Shown here in pieces: positions 24,262-35,765 of a DNA stretch of 64,000 nucleotides. The position numbers were made by a program, and so were the translations under genes. The DNA is from Ligustrum vulgare (lineage: Eukaryota > Streptophyta > Magnoliopsida > Lamiales > Oleaceae). Location of the stretch: NCBI GenBank assembly GCA_963555705.1, contig OY743190.1, positions 8,779,501-8,843,500 of the forward strand, read 5' to 3'. The notes beneath the pieces are model-generated. The model ran no database searches. It had not been told where the DNA came from and worked only from the letters and a program-made list of their open reading frames with translations. Within the stretch, counting starts at the first letter, position 1; every line of letters starts with the position of its first letter.

Positions 24262-25672
24262 TGTTGGGAAATCGGGTTGTTCTACTCACAAAAATTGATT
24301 TCTTGTGATAGATCATCCCGTTACAGGATTTTCTGTTCTATGTATTCAACTTAGAATAAATAATTTTGTGCACATAAAAAGAAAAAGATATTACCCTTGT
24401 AGCGTGCTTTCAATAATCTCTTTTCGCTACTTCTTGATTTCACCAAAGCTTCAAACCCTCAAGCTTTCCTCGGTGTTCTCCAATGGCAGCTGTGCAGGTG
24501 CGTGATCACCTTTCTCAAGACCTAGGTTAAACTAGGATTAGGGTTTCTTTGTAAAGAGGAAACACACACTACACACTTTAGTGTGTGTTTCGCCACTTTG
24601 CCAATTAGGTTAAGAAAAATAGTCTTAAGAGACTATTTGTAACCTCTTTACATTCCAAAACCCTACCAGGCCTAGTACCATAACTCATGCCCATTTCTGC
24701 ACAACCCAATACAGGTAATAAGCCTGTATAAACCCATTATAGTGAAGCCACCGACGGAACCTGATCGGACCCAATTAAACTAAGCTCCAATAAATTAATT
24801 ATGACCCGATCAACTCTTGATCAGTCAAAATTAATTTATTAATCACGTTCTATTCAACTAAAAGAACGAGATTACACTCTTAGTAAAATTGAAATTACTG
24901 AAACAATTAATCAATAATTATATCCTCTGATTTATCGTTCTTACATGTTACCCCCGTCGATCAACTCGAATATTCGGAGCAAGTTAAAATGACCAAAATG
25001 CCCTTCTTCGAATATTCATAAATTCTCAACTCTCATTTTCTATCTGACGTTCGATGTGATCTCATCACATCATAAAATTCAACAGTCACTGTCGAATTAC
25101 TGAGCTCAGATTCAACTGTCCACTAGAAAAATAAGTGAGATTATGATCATACCTAAAAGGTGACGGATTCCATAATACGAATATATGTTCCTCGTTAGTT
25201 CACTTTAATTCCCAAAATACCGAGATATTGATCAGCAATTGATCTCACCCCATTGATACCTCAAAGAACTTCAAGTTAGTAATCGAAATCCATTATCCGA
25301 TTAGGATTAAGGTCCCACATACGATAGTCAAGTGAAATTAAATTTGTATTGTCAACGTCACAAATTAATTTCACGTGGTCCCGTCCAATACGTTCCAAAT
25401 GTACTTTCAATTTTATTATCAAAGTCAAAGATAGACTTTAATAAAATCGAGACGATCTTATCAAAATAAATTGTCCATATTTATTTAGTGATCGTGAACG
25501 TTAATTTTAGATCGAATTACAAATTGAATATTTCTGTGTTTAACAACTTAAACACTCAATCTGTAATATTAAATCGACCCATGGACAAACGCAACTTTAT
25601 ATTAATACAATCAATAAACATTTTATTTCGAATGTCGTGAATTATATTCTATGGGCATATATAATTTCAACA
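24262..25672 (-). repeat. 5' LTR of the second copia element
   Basis: 1411 bp, beginning (plus strand) TGTTGGGAAATCGGG and ending ATAATTTCAACA, followed by the CTCAT duplication. It is the longer of the two LTRs. Confidence 0.92.
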
Positions 25673-25677
25673 CTCAT

Positions 25678-26104
25678 CACATAAATGAATATGTCATACT
25701 CATGTATATGTATACGTATACGTGCACGATAGTTATTTTATACGACGTGACTACCTATATATTGATCTGATCTAACGATAGTGAAAATGACGTGCTTAAA
25801 TTTACAAGTGTTGGGGATGCTTTTCTTTTGCTTTATCCTACATCTTCGTTCCGCAATATCTGAAATACCACCAAAAAGAAGTCGGTAATAATCAAATTAC
25901 AACGATTTTATCTTGTTATTATAACTTACAAAGTCATTAATAATCATAGTGCATTCCTTCTTTTTTTTTTTTAAATCATTCATATTTGAATTTTCTAAAT
26001 AATTATTAAAATTTGGATTCGGCAACAGTGTATATTAATGAAATGCAACATTTCGTATATATAAATAATCATTTTGTGATAGAAAAGGAATACGAAATAA
26101 AAAA
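25678..26104. other. Intergenic DNA, no gene recognised
   Basis: AT-rich spacer between the copia and hAT elements, with a small palindromic run near 25710 (GTATACGTATACGTGCACG). No coding motif. Confidence 0.5.
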
Positions 26105-26112
26105 GTCACGCC

Positions 26113-26861
26113 CTAAGTAGCACGGAAACGGAAAACGAGAAACGTGATTTCTGAAAAATGTAGGAAACGAAACGTCATGAAAACGCTATATTAAAATTAA
26201 TTAAATATTTATTTAAATGCAATATTTAATTTAAAAAATTATTTAATAAAAAAATACTTCAATGGAATATAATAATAAAAATACCACAATCAAATTTACT
26301 TAAATATATCATCGCTATCGATATCTATAGCACTATCATCACGATCATCGAATAATATGACTTCCATCTCTGGTTATCTAAAAATAAGATTTGCGATATC
26401 AAGTGTTTCAAAATCTTCAAAAGAGTCAAACTGATCTCCAGTTATATCCTACATTTTAGTTTCCTTGACATAATATTGTGGGCTTCTTCTTGATAAAAGA
26501 CATGGGTTACCATGAACAAAAATTAAATCTTCAGCACTTTTTGGTGTTAATTTGTTTCTCTTCATCGAATAAATAAAAGAATATATACTCTAATTCCTTT
26601 AAGAAGATGATGAAGAACTAGATTGTCCTAATGAAGTTAGTTACTTCCAGTGAAATTTGTAATTTTTTGACGTAGAAGTTTCCTAAAAGTTTCCAAAAAT
26701 TTTCCTAGAAGTTTTCGAAAGTTTCCGTAGAGTTTCCAAAATTAATTAAAAAATAGGAAACTCTTTTTCGAGTTTTCGCAAAATTTTCAAGAGTTTCTGC
26801 GAGTTTTCGAAACGTTTTCGAAACAAAACACTTGGTCTGTAGAGGTCTCCGTGCTTTCTAG
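26113..26861 (-). mobile_element. hAT transposon, internally deleted, 749 bp
   Basis: The ends are CTAAGTAGCACGG and, reverse complemented, CTAGAAAGCACGG. It is flanked by a perfect 8-bp duplication GTCACGCC (26105-26112 and 26862-26869), the hallmark of hAT elements. It keeps only the end of a transposase gene and is therefore a deletion derivative. The right third is rich in TTTTCGAAA-type motifs, probably subterminal binding repeats. Confidence 0.85.
26296..26565 (-). pseudogene. hAT transposase, C-terminal fragment
   Basis: The minus frame reads MKRNKLTPKSAEDLIFVHGN, then CLLSRRSPQYYV, and ends in an acidic tail to a stop at 26296-26298. The RN(K/R)LTPxxAEDLVFVHxNLRLLSR pattern is the end of plant BED-finger hAT transposases, after the dimerisation domain. 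There is one in-frame stop after the VKETKM segment. The DNA-binding and catalytic parts are deleted. Confidence 0.78.
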
Positions 26862-26869
26862 GTCACGCC

Positions 26870-27089
26870 TCAACAAATCAAATCCTATATAATCAACATT
26901 ATATTGATAAATATTTGAAGGAAAAAATTATTAAGCATCTGTTTGGTAAATCAAATAAACTAGTTTATAAACTACGCAATTTCTCAAATCACTTTTTAAA
27001 CATACACATGAATGTGTTCATGCATTAGAGAGACTCGTTAGATATATCACTTCGAATCAACCATAAGTCGTCAACGACGACCTAGTTGA
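26870..27089. other. Spacer between hAT and CACTA elements
   Basis: No gene. The last three bases (27087-27089, TGA) are the CACTA target duplication. Confidence 0.6.
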
Positions 27090-27129
27090 CACTAGTACAG
27101 AAACTGGAAATCGCATCAGTTGTAAAATG

Positions 27130-27250
27130 AAATACGCGTCGGTTGTAGCGGCGACGCCTATGACGCAGACGCCTAAAGTTCAACTTTAAGCTTCGGTTGC
27201 AGAAACCGACTTTAGGCGTCGGTTCTAAATTTAGAACCAACGCCTAATTT
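27130..27250. repeat. Left subterminal repeats of the CACTA element
   Basis: Several copies in both orientations of a GGCGTCGGTT(C/G)-like motif. The best one folds: AGGCGTCGGTTCTAAA pairs with TTTAGAACCAACGCCT at 27210-27245. A counterpart lies at 35228-35335 near the right end. In this superfamily such repeats bind the element-encoded TNPA-like protein. Confidence 0.8.
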
Positions 27251-27282
27251 TTTTTTGACAATATAAATAATTCTTCTTATAT

Positions 27283-27463
27283 GACCTGCAATGACCCAGG
27301 CCACTGCAAGTCGTGACCTCCAGTCACCTGAACGTGACCTGCAATGACACAGGACACTGCTTGTCGTGGACTGCTATCACCTGTATGTGGTCTGCATTGA
27401 CCCAGGGCACTGCAGGTCCTAGCCTACAGTCACCTAGACGTGGCCTGCGGTGACCTGAACATG
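27283..27463. repeat. 53-bp tandem repeat, about 3.4 copies
   Basis: Units begin at 27283, 27336 and 27389, with a partial unit from 27442. Each contains (G)ACCTGCAATGACCCAGG-like and AGTCACCTGAACGT-like parts. The unit is GC-rich, lies just inside the left end and differs from the subterminal hairpin motif. Confidence 0.85.
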
Positions 27464-27591
27464 CACATCATCAAATATATATATAATCGACATATACATA
27501 ATAAAAATTAACAAAAATTATACTTACAAAATTGTTAATTTAACATACAAATTAAATATATATGTAAATACAAGTTTGATTACGCGTCGAT

Positions 27592-30500
27592 TTACACAAA
27601 CCTATGAACGAAGTATTTTGCCCATAAGTTTTGAATCTCGACGACTTCCTCCATTGAATAATATTCTTTAAATGCCTACAAACAATCAAAATGAATTATT
27701 AGTAGTTATTTTTTCATAAAATATAAAGTCATTATTAAAAATTCTCTTTTTAAATGACTTATACATTTTCTAACGAACTAAGTTGAAAGTGTTCTGTGAC
27801 TACCTCATACACTCAGACCCTCCAGGTTGCTGAGGACACTGAAATTTTCACATTGAAAACTAACAATATTAGTAATCAAACTAAATAAAATATAAAAATA
27901 ATTCAAAGATTTATAATAAAGTTTAAATCTGTGTTTTCATTCATTTACATTTTTTCACGTTGTATTGGATTTCGTCCTCACGCCTCCAACTGTCCAATAC
28001 GTTTTGAAAGCCCTAAAATTTCAATAAATTATATCAAACAAGTTACAAAATAATAATAAGTCTCAAATTTCCTACAGAAATTTTGGCAGAGTCTCCCCTA
28101 TAAATTGAACTTATCCAACTTGTAAGGAGACCCTGCTATTCAAAACTATCAACTTCTCAACAATTTCAACGTAAATGCATCAATTTCACTACAACTCCAC
28201 AATCAATTTCACCACAACTCCACAATTATTTCATGAAAAGTTTCATAACTTACGTGTTCAATATTGGCTTGATATCTAAGTCACGCTTAGATGCAGCAGC
28301 TGAATCCAAGAAATACACCGTATTCTTCTCAGGAGAAATAACTAGCAACATCCAGTGATTCCTACGTATTATGAACGTGTAAATACAACTTTAAATATCA
28401 TATCATTCAAATTAGGTAAAAAAAATAGAGAATATCAATGGTCTTACTCCTGAAAATACGGTGCTAGAATGAATTTCTTAATTTTCATTACCTTCATGGT
28501 GTTGGCAAAGTAAGTTATAACACCATTTGCATTTGTTCTTACTGAAACCGACGCAATGTGTGTCGGAGACATGAATCCAATCGATTCAATACCGCATTCC
28601 TGACAAAACTCATGGAGGTACCTAAAAAATAACAATACCAATAAATAGAAATAAAATAATTATTTAAATTTAAGTTATAATTTTTAATCAGAAGTCTAAC
28701 AATGAAAACACTTATAAGATAGATGTATCCAACTATTGCATCGTAAGCAAGTCGGTGATGTCTCCAACTATAATGAAAAAACCATCCTCGAATGCACAAT
28801 TGAACACGACGGCATCTCCGGGCACCTGGTAGAAGTCATCCCCAACAGGTACTTGAAGGACTAGAGTGTGTAACATTTTACAATTATCACCCAGATGTTG
28901 CAACGTCTCATCGTCAACAATCGCAAGTCGCTGGGTAGATGATATTTCGAAACTCTGAGATGTTTTTCCTTCGTTAGATTTTTTCACCTGTTGTGGTGCA
29001 TCTTCCTGCAACAAGATAATTTTTATCATCTTAACGTGTTATACAAATTTAAAAGAAATTAATATTGACAGAAACTTTTATATAACTAAACATTATTACC
29101 TCTCCAAAAATCACCAACTCCTTAGGCCATTGCAAGAAGCTTCCAATAGCTTCCCCCACTGTGATGTGGTGTTGAGATGACACTGGAATATAAAACGCTT
29201 TTGCACCATCGAAAATTTGGTCAATGGACTCCTTAGCATGATCAGGCCAAAGAGGTTGATAATGCACCACTGTGTCGGGTCCGGCTGGATAAACCATCCA
29301 GCTTGCCACTATTTGATTCTCACCATTAAGACTTATGGCGAGACGACAAGGAGTCGGCTTCTATTGTACAATATCATTGAACATATATGTTAGCACCTTC
29401 CCATTGAAATAACATAATTAATGTTAAAAAATTCTAAATAACTTAACATTAAATACCTCAAGTCCATTAAATGGATCTGGATCCACGGAGTGGCAATTGC
29501 TGCGAATTGGTGGTCGGGGCTGTGGAGTTACGTCCACCTCGGCCTCAACATTTAAGCCCAGGCTCTGGAGGATAGCATCGTATTTAGTCTGCATACTATG
29601 GTACTCCCTCTGCATAGTATCAAATTTACTCAGCATCTCCGACATGGTCTGATGCCTGACCCGCTCGGCAATACTATCCTCCATCTCTGACCTGATCATA
29701 TCCTTAATATCGTCTACTGAGACGACCCCACACGAACGTTTAATGTAATCACCAGTCCTTCCGTAAACATCCCTCGTGGTCACATAGACGCCATACCCCC
29801 TCACCCTACCAGGGTGATCCGGCTTACCAAGGACTTCACTTAAAATATCATGATGTCTACTTGCTACAAATGTCCCCTACGTGGCCTGTTCAGCTTTTTC
29901 AACCTATTAACAAAAAAATGAAACGTAAATATAAGTATATATTTAAGTAAATTTGAATTTAAATTATTAAAAAATAATAATGATATACTTACAATTTTGT
30001 CAGACACCTCCCTTGTTTTCTCGTTGGAGATGTAATAACTTCCATCTTCTTTCTTCTTGGATCTAGCTTGAATCCAATCTAAACTTCGATCCTCACTTAC
30101 AATTGACGAGCTAATCAAGTCACATGAAGAACTAGAAGATAGTGGGTCACTAACTAGCCACTGTTGCTTCATCCCCGCATAACCAGCTGAGCCCATATAA
30201 TGTGGATGCACGTTTCACAATTGAGCATCCCTGGCCTTCTTACTTTTTTCCTGAAAAATGTCACATCATGTATTTAGTTTTCAACTCAATAAATCACATG
30301 CGTACATTTAAGTATATATACCTTAAATTTCTCCGTCTTGCGTTCTTTCTTGAACGACTCCCATTACTCTTCAGTTATAAAGTTATAAAGCTGCATAGGA
30401 GATGTATATTTTGGGTGGTCATGTGTAATATAATCACGAAATAGCTGAGTCTTGAAATCTTTCCATCGCATCCCCACAACTTTCAACACCCTTTTTTTGG

Positions 30501-30871
30501 TCGAGTCATCGGGGATGTTGAACTCCCTTTGAAATACGAATATAATATGCGATGTTATAAAAAAATTATGAAACGTTATCAATTAACCATGTATGAAGTG
30601 ATAGTACCTTTATTTCTTCCCACATCATGTCCTTAAGGCCGGGATCAACCTTGTGTCAATCGCTGATATTTATGTCAACGTGAATACGGACCAAACACCC
30701 GACATAATTTCGAAAGTTCCTCTTGCCTTGTCCGATTGGCCTCTTTTTCTCATCGAACTCGATGACATTCACTTCCCCCACCTTCTTCATGTTCTTGCAC
30801 ATTGTTGGCCCTGTAGTCCTTTTTGTGTTGGTAGTACGATGATCATCTGAAGATGCTGAAGACTCGGCCAT
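27592..30871 (-). pseudogene. CACTA second gene: TNPA-like region fused to a Ulp1-type (C48) protease
   Basis: A multi-exon gene reading leftward from the ATG at 30869-30871 to a stop at 27592-27594. It starts MAESSASSDDHRTTNTKRTT. The next blocks have REFNIPDDSTKKRVLK (about 30480-30535), SNEKTREVSDKI and a coiled-coil-like MSEMLSKFDTMQREYHSMQT (29424-29804), matching the plant Ptta/En/Spm transposase family. A DUF8039-like part covers 28733-29309. The C-terminal blocks look like a C48 SUMO-protease: GIESIGFMSP (28444-28641), NHWMLLVISPEKNTVYFLDS with the catalytic His and Asp (28253-28365), AFQNVLDSWRREDEIQYN, then PQQPGGSECMR near 27795-27840 in the Cys region, and EIQNLWAKYFVHR. The usual GYYV after the cysteine is missing and a stop follows. 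Exon joins are inferred; a donor is clear after 30610. Confidence 0.75.
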
Positions 30872-31049
30872 TATATTGAGATCCCTGTGCACGTACCAGC
30901 ACATATAACAACGTATTAATATATATGTATATATATCAAATTATTGTTATCAAAATCACAAATGAAATTATTAACAACGTATAGAGCATATATAAAAAAT
31001 AAAAGAAAGTCCTTAAGAAAGAATGTGTAAATGAACTCACACAATTAAT

Positions 31050-34000
31050 AATCAGGAATGACGGTCAATCCATAATCCTTCTTCATGATCCCAACGCATG
31101 TAATTTGATTCAATGTTATCTTCCCCTAACGTTGCACTCCCTTGTATACCGATAGAAAATGGAGGGATTTCATCAAAGTTATCATAATCTACTTCATCTA
31201 CTACATCACCAATCCCAACAATGAGTCTCTTGCCTTGAAGGACGACTGACCACTTAGTATCGGCAGGATCAAGAACATAAAATACCTGTTTGGCTTGTGA
31301 TGCAAGTATGAATGGCTCATCTAGATAACCCAACCGTCCGAAATCCACCATAGTGAATCCTAATTCATCCACCCGAACACCTCGTCGGTTATCAACCCAT
31401 TTACATTGGAAGAGAGGAAACTTGAACTCCCTGTAATCAATTTCTCAAATATCTTCAATGATACTAGAATAGGACATCAAGGCATCTACTGGCATGGTAT
31501 CTTTAGCATTTGAAAAATCTCTTGATAGTGCTACTTGTGTCACTCCACTATTTTGTACTGCACTCTTATCATCTTGACGTTTAGTGTAAAACGTATACCC
31601 ATTAATATCATATGCTTCATATGACCTCACAATTGTACTAGGACCGTACGCTAACCACTTTACCGTTTCAACAATGGTATTCGGCGTTTGTGACAATTCT
31701 TTCATGACTTTATCTTTGAACCATTTTTCAAATGAATGATTATGTTCATTAGTTACCCACCTTTCAACTTTTGAAGGATTCTGCTGCCTTATGATGGACA
31801 TATGCTCGTCCAAATATGGATGAACTTCAGGAAGGTGTTGTAATACAAGGAGGTGTGCTTTATCTTACAATTCAACATTGGGGACGATTGACTTGCATCC
31901 AATAGTACCTTTACCTTCAAGTCTTCCATCATGCCGAGATTTAGGAACACCAATAGTCTCAACGTCATCCAGGTAATCAGTACAAAATTCAATAGCCTCC
32001 TCAGTAGCATAACCTTCAATGATACTTCCTTCAGGTCGAAATCTATTTCTCACATATCCTTTCAATATACCTATGTTTCTCTCAAATGGATACATATACC
32101 TCAAGAATACTGGACCACAGATATAAATTTCTCTCACCTAGTGAACAAGTAAGTGCACCATAACGTCAAAAAATGATGGCGGAAAATACATTTCAAATTG
32201 ACATAGAGTGATAACAATATCGGCCTGCAAATCATCCAACGTCTCCGGGTCAACAACTTTGCTGCAAATTGCATTGAAGAAAAAACAAAGTTTTATAATG
32301 ACTTGTCTAACATGTTTTGGGAGAATGCCTCGAATTGCAACTGGTAACAATTGTTGCATTAAGACATGACAATCATGAGACTTCATACCAATCAATTTTA
32401 AGTCCTTCATCGACACGAGACTTTTAATGTTTGATGAGTACCCAGATGGAACCTTAATAGCATGCAGGCACTCACAAAAACTTGTTTTTTCTTTTCTCGA
32501 CAAAGTATAGCAAGCTGGGGGTAAATAAATACGTTTTTCTGACTCTTGCGATGCTAATTGAACCCGTATCCCCATTTCTACCACGTCCTTCCTGACTTTA
32601 ATACCATCTTTCGTCTTTCCTGGAATGTTCAACAATGTCCCAATGATGCTATCACAAACATTTTTCTCCACGTGCATTACATCAAGACGATGCCTTACAG
32701 ATAAGTGTTGCAAATAAGGTAGATCCCAAAATATGGACCTCTTCTTCCAAAGACTCTTCTGAGGAGGCTTAAAAGTTTTTCCAAACGAAACATCAAAATT
32801 TTTAACTCGTTCATATACCTCACCTCCTGTTAACGGTAAGCGAGCTGCTCAAGCCTCGATTTTTCCATTGAATAGCTTTTTCTTCTTGCGATAAGGGTGG
32901 TCAGTAGGGAGAAATCTTCTTTGACTCATAAAGACATTTTTCTTGCAGTTTTTCAACCAAAGATCAATCGTATCTTCCTCACAAACGGGACATGCTTTAG
33001 GTCCTTTGTTAGTATAACCCGACAAGTTACTATAAGCTGAAAAATCATTTACGGTGCAAAATATCATAGGACGTAAGGTAAAATTCATCTGAGTATGTGC
33101 ATCAAACACCGACACGCCTTCATCCCACAACAGTCTTAAATCTTCAATTAGTGGGCTAGGTAAACATCTATGTCATTCCCCAGTTGTTTAGTCCCTGATA
33201 TTAACAAAGATAACATGATATACTTGCGTTTCATACATAACCAAGGAGGAAGATTGTAAATCGTCAAAAGAACCGGCCAAGTGCTATGTCGACTACTCAT
33301 ATTACCGTGTGGGTTCATCCCATCTGTACATAGTCCCAGGCTAAGATTTCTATCTTCGCCTCCAAATTCAGGAAACAGCCTATTAATATTCCTCCATTGA
33401 GGAGAATCGGTCACGTGTCTTAGTTTTCCATCATCTTTTCTCCCGTCGGCATGCCACCGCAAGTTCTTTGCATTAGCAAACAAACGTTTAAATCTTGGTA
33501 TTATAGGTAAATACCATAACATCTTTGCCGGAGGGCTTTTCTTATCACCACAATTATCATTCACTTTCTTTCACTTATACCGTGATGCCCCACACTTTGG
33601 ACATAGACGCAAGTCCTTGTAATCATTTCGATACAGTATATAATCATTTGGATATGCATGTATGCTCTCGGTCTCTATACCCATCGGCCATCAGGCACAA
33701 CAATTTCTTTGCCTCGTAGATTTAACTAGGAAGTTCGTTATCTTCTGGAAGCATAACTCGTAACAGTTCCAATAATGCCGTGAAACTCTTCTCACTCCAC
33801 CTATTACTTGCTTTCAAGTTATACAATTTCAGTACATCAGACAATTTAGTGAATTTATTACAATCACAAAATAAAGGCTTCTCAGAATCTTTGAACAAGT
33901 TATCTAATACATAAGGCTTTTCAATGTATTCCCCTTTTATATCACGCATCATTTCGTCTATCATATCATTCTCATCATTTTCCACATCATTCTCACCAAT

Positions 34001-34305
34001 ATTGCTCAAGTTATTCTCCTGCTGATCACCAACATCGTCACCAGTGCTCGTGCTGTGAATCATACTCTCACCATGCCATATCCATCGAGTATAAGTATAA
34101 CCTTCCTTAAACCCACAACGAATCAAATGACTCTTCACTTGATCAAAACTACGAAACTTTCTCAAATTCTTACAATCATAACAAGGACACAAAATCATTG
34201 TTTCACCTTTCTTTCTCTTGTGTTCATCCTCACATTTCATAAACTCCTCAACACCTTTTATATATTCATGTCTATTACATCTGCCCTACATCCACCCCAA
34301 TCCAT
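31050..34305 (-). pseudogene. CACTA TNP2-like transposase
   Basis: It reads leftward from the ATG at 34303-34305 (MDWGGCRADVIDMN), with a frameshift near 34250. The transposase-associated domain follows (MILCPCYDCKNLRKF, HLIRCGFKEGYTYTRW). The TNP2 core is at 32849-33564 (ADGRKDDGKLRHVTDSPQW, WPVLLTIYNLPPWLCMKRK, GNDIDVYLA, KACPVCEEDT). DUF4218 is at 31865-32713 (RHRLDVMHVEKNVCDSIIGT, MKSHDCHVLMQQLLPVAIRG, FFDVMVHLLVH) and DUF4216 at 31052-31813 (FPLFQCKWVDNRRGV, FILASQAKQVFYVLDPAD). It would cut and paste the element by binding its ends. At least four stops or frameshifts (around 33720, 32848, 32137 and 31864) break it. Confidence 0.9.
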
Positions 34306-34956
34306 ATCAATGACCTATATGTGAAGATATAATTAAAAAAATTAATAGTTTTGAGTTAATATTTTTCATGATGCAACATTAAACCAACTATATATTAATA
34401 TTTGAAATCAAATACAATAATTTATTAGGTTGGAAACTTCATAATTTTATTAGGATGATTATATTCTATGTAATTATTTATTTAGTATGGTCAATTCTGT
34501 AATAGTGAAAATCACTTTAAATTATAATTTTCATTTTTTATTTACAAAATCATACAAAAATTTCGGCAGAACCTCCCCTATAAATTAGATTTAGCCAACT
34601 TGTAGGAAGAATCAAAATGTCACAATAAACCAAAATGTTCAACCTCGACATATTCAAAACTCAAATACAATTCCAATCAAACTTCAACATCATCAACTAC
34701 TCCAAGTTTAATCCAAAATCTATTCCCAATTCCTAAAAAGTCAAGCTAAGATTTCATAACTTAATATCTCATATTTTCAATACAACTCCAATAATTAAAA
34801 TATTACAATGTATCTATCTACTAACTTAAAATCAACAATATAAATTTAACATCCAAACTTATATATATTAACATTTAATTAACACATTTATACATATTAA
34901 CATGTAATTAACAAATTTATATATATATTAACATTTAATCAATAAATTTATCCTAA

Positions 34957-34977
34957 CACACACACACACACACACAC

Positions 34978-35044
<67 letters not shown>

Positions 35045-35046
35045 AA
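34957..35046. repeat. (CA)n then (TA)n microsatellite
   Basis: A CA run is followed by about 30 TA units and a short mixed CATA tail. It lies inside the right part of the CACTA element. Confidence 0.95.
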
Positions 35047-35171
35047 TATATAAACATATATACACACATGAGGATCGAAGTGAGTCTTACAATGTAGGAG
35101 GTGGCGGCGGGCGGAGGTGGTGGAGGGGCTCGGTGGTGGAGAGTGGAGGAAAGAGAGAAAGACCAAAGGGG

Positions 35172-35201
35172 GGGGAGAGAGAGAGAGAGAGAGAGAGAGA
35201 G
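35172..35201. repeat. (GA)n microsatellite
   Basis: About 12 GA units after a run of G, within the CACTA right end; it makes an Arg-Glu artefact frame. Confidence 0.9.
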
Positions 35202-35369
35202 ATATGAAATATTCGCGGGTAAAAGCCGCCTTTAGGCGTCGGTTCTTAATTAGAACCGACGCGTATTCCAAAAAAAAATTACGAAAATGCCACGGTCCTT
35301 TTTTACACGTCGATGTTTTGAAAAACCGACGTGTATTCCCCTTTTTTGTGTTGTTTTGTACTAGTGTGA

Positions 35370-35584
35370 GCTCAAGAATTAATAGGCAATTGTAGGTTTC
35401 AACCAAAATCAATAATTTTTATTTTTTTATTTTTTTGGGAAGAAGCAAGAAATCAAGAAAATTGAACTATCATACTTTTGAATTCAAAAAAATCTGAATT
35501 AATATACTCAAGCTTTACTCATATTCTCTCAATATATTATCAAGAACAGCATTGTGCCCACAAACACTGTTACGCTCTTATTTT
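35370..35584. other. Spacer, no gene recognised
   Basis: AT-rich DNA between the CACTA element and the SINE-like sequence. Confidence 0.5.
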
Positions 35585-35745
35585 TATTTTTCGACAGCCT
35601 TGAGACGTATCTTGTAATATGCAAATTGTTCCCGTATGAAGAGGGTTTTTGTCCTAGCTAGCTGGGAACATCCCTAGGATTCGAACCATAAACTAATTTA
35701 GGTTTGAAAGGGGAATTTTGATACCACTAGGGCACTTCGAAGGAG
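35585..35745 (-). mobile_element. Probable tRNA-derived SINE
   Basis: On the minus strand it has an A-box-like GTGCCCTAGTGGT (complement of 35723-35735) and, about 40 bp further, a good B-box GGTTCGAATCC (complement of 35677-35687), the bipartite RNA polymerase III promoter of tRNA-type SINEs. The 3' end runs into an A-rich AAAAATAAAAATAAG (complement of about 35578-35592). No cloverleaf is present, so it is not a tRNA gene. The ends are approximate because no target duplication was found. Confidence 0.65.
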
Positions 35746-35765
35746 AACAATTCATATGTTATGGA

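Larger units (their letters stand above)
17332..25672 (-). mobile_element. Ty1/copia retrotransposon, full length but decayed
   Basis: The LTRs begin TGTTG(A/G)GAAATCGGG and end ATAATTTCAACA, and the element is flanked by an exact 5-bp duplication CTCAT (17327-17331 and 25673-25677). It lies on the minus strand: the primer site is next to the right LTR and the polypurine tract next to the left one. Integrase and reverse transcriptase fragments appear in copia order (integrase before RT) but are full of stops. Total 8341 bp. The two LTRs differ by one 167-bp deletion and scattered substitutions. Confidence 0.92.
27090..35366 (-). mobile_element. CACTA (En/Spm) transposon with two genes, 8.3 kb
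   Basis: The ends are CACTAGTACAGAAA on the left and, reverse complemented, CACTAGTACAAAAC on the right. The flanks are TGA at 27087-27089 and 35367-35369, the 3-bp duplication of CACTA elements. Both ends carry subterminal motifs based on AGGCGTCGGTTCT, arranged in places as hairpins. The minus strand carries a TNP2-type transposase (31050-34305) and a second gene (27592-30871). Both have stops or frameshifts, so the element is probably dead, but its ends remain recognisable to a related transposase. Confidence 0.93.

Noticed and set aside
35677..35735. Possible tRNA gene from the A- and B-box
   Set aside because: No acceptor, D or anticodon stems can be formed around the boxes; a SINE explains them better.
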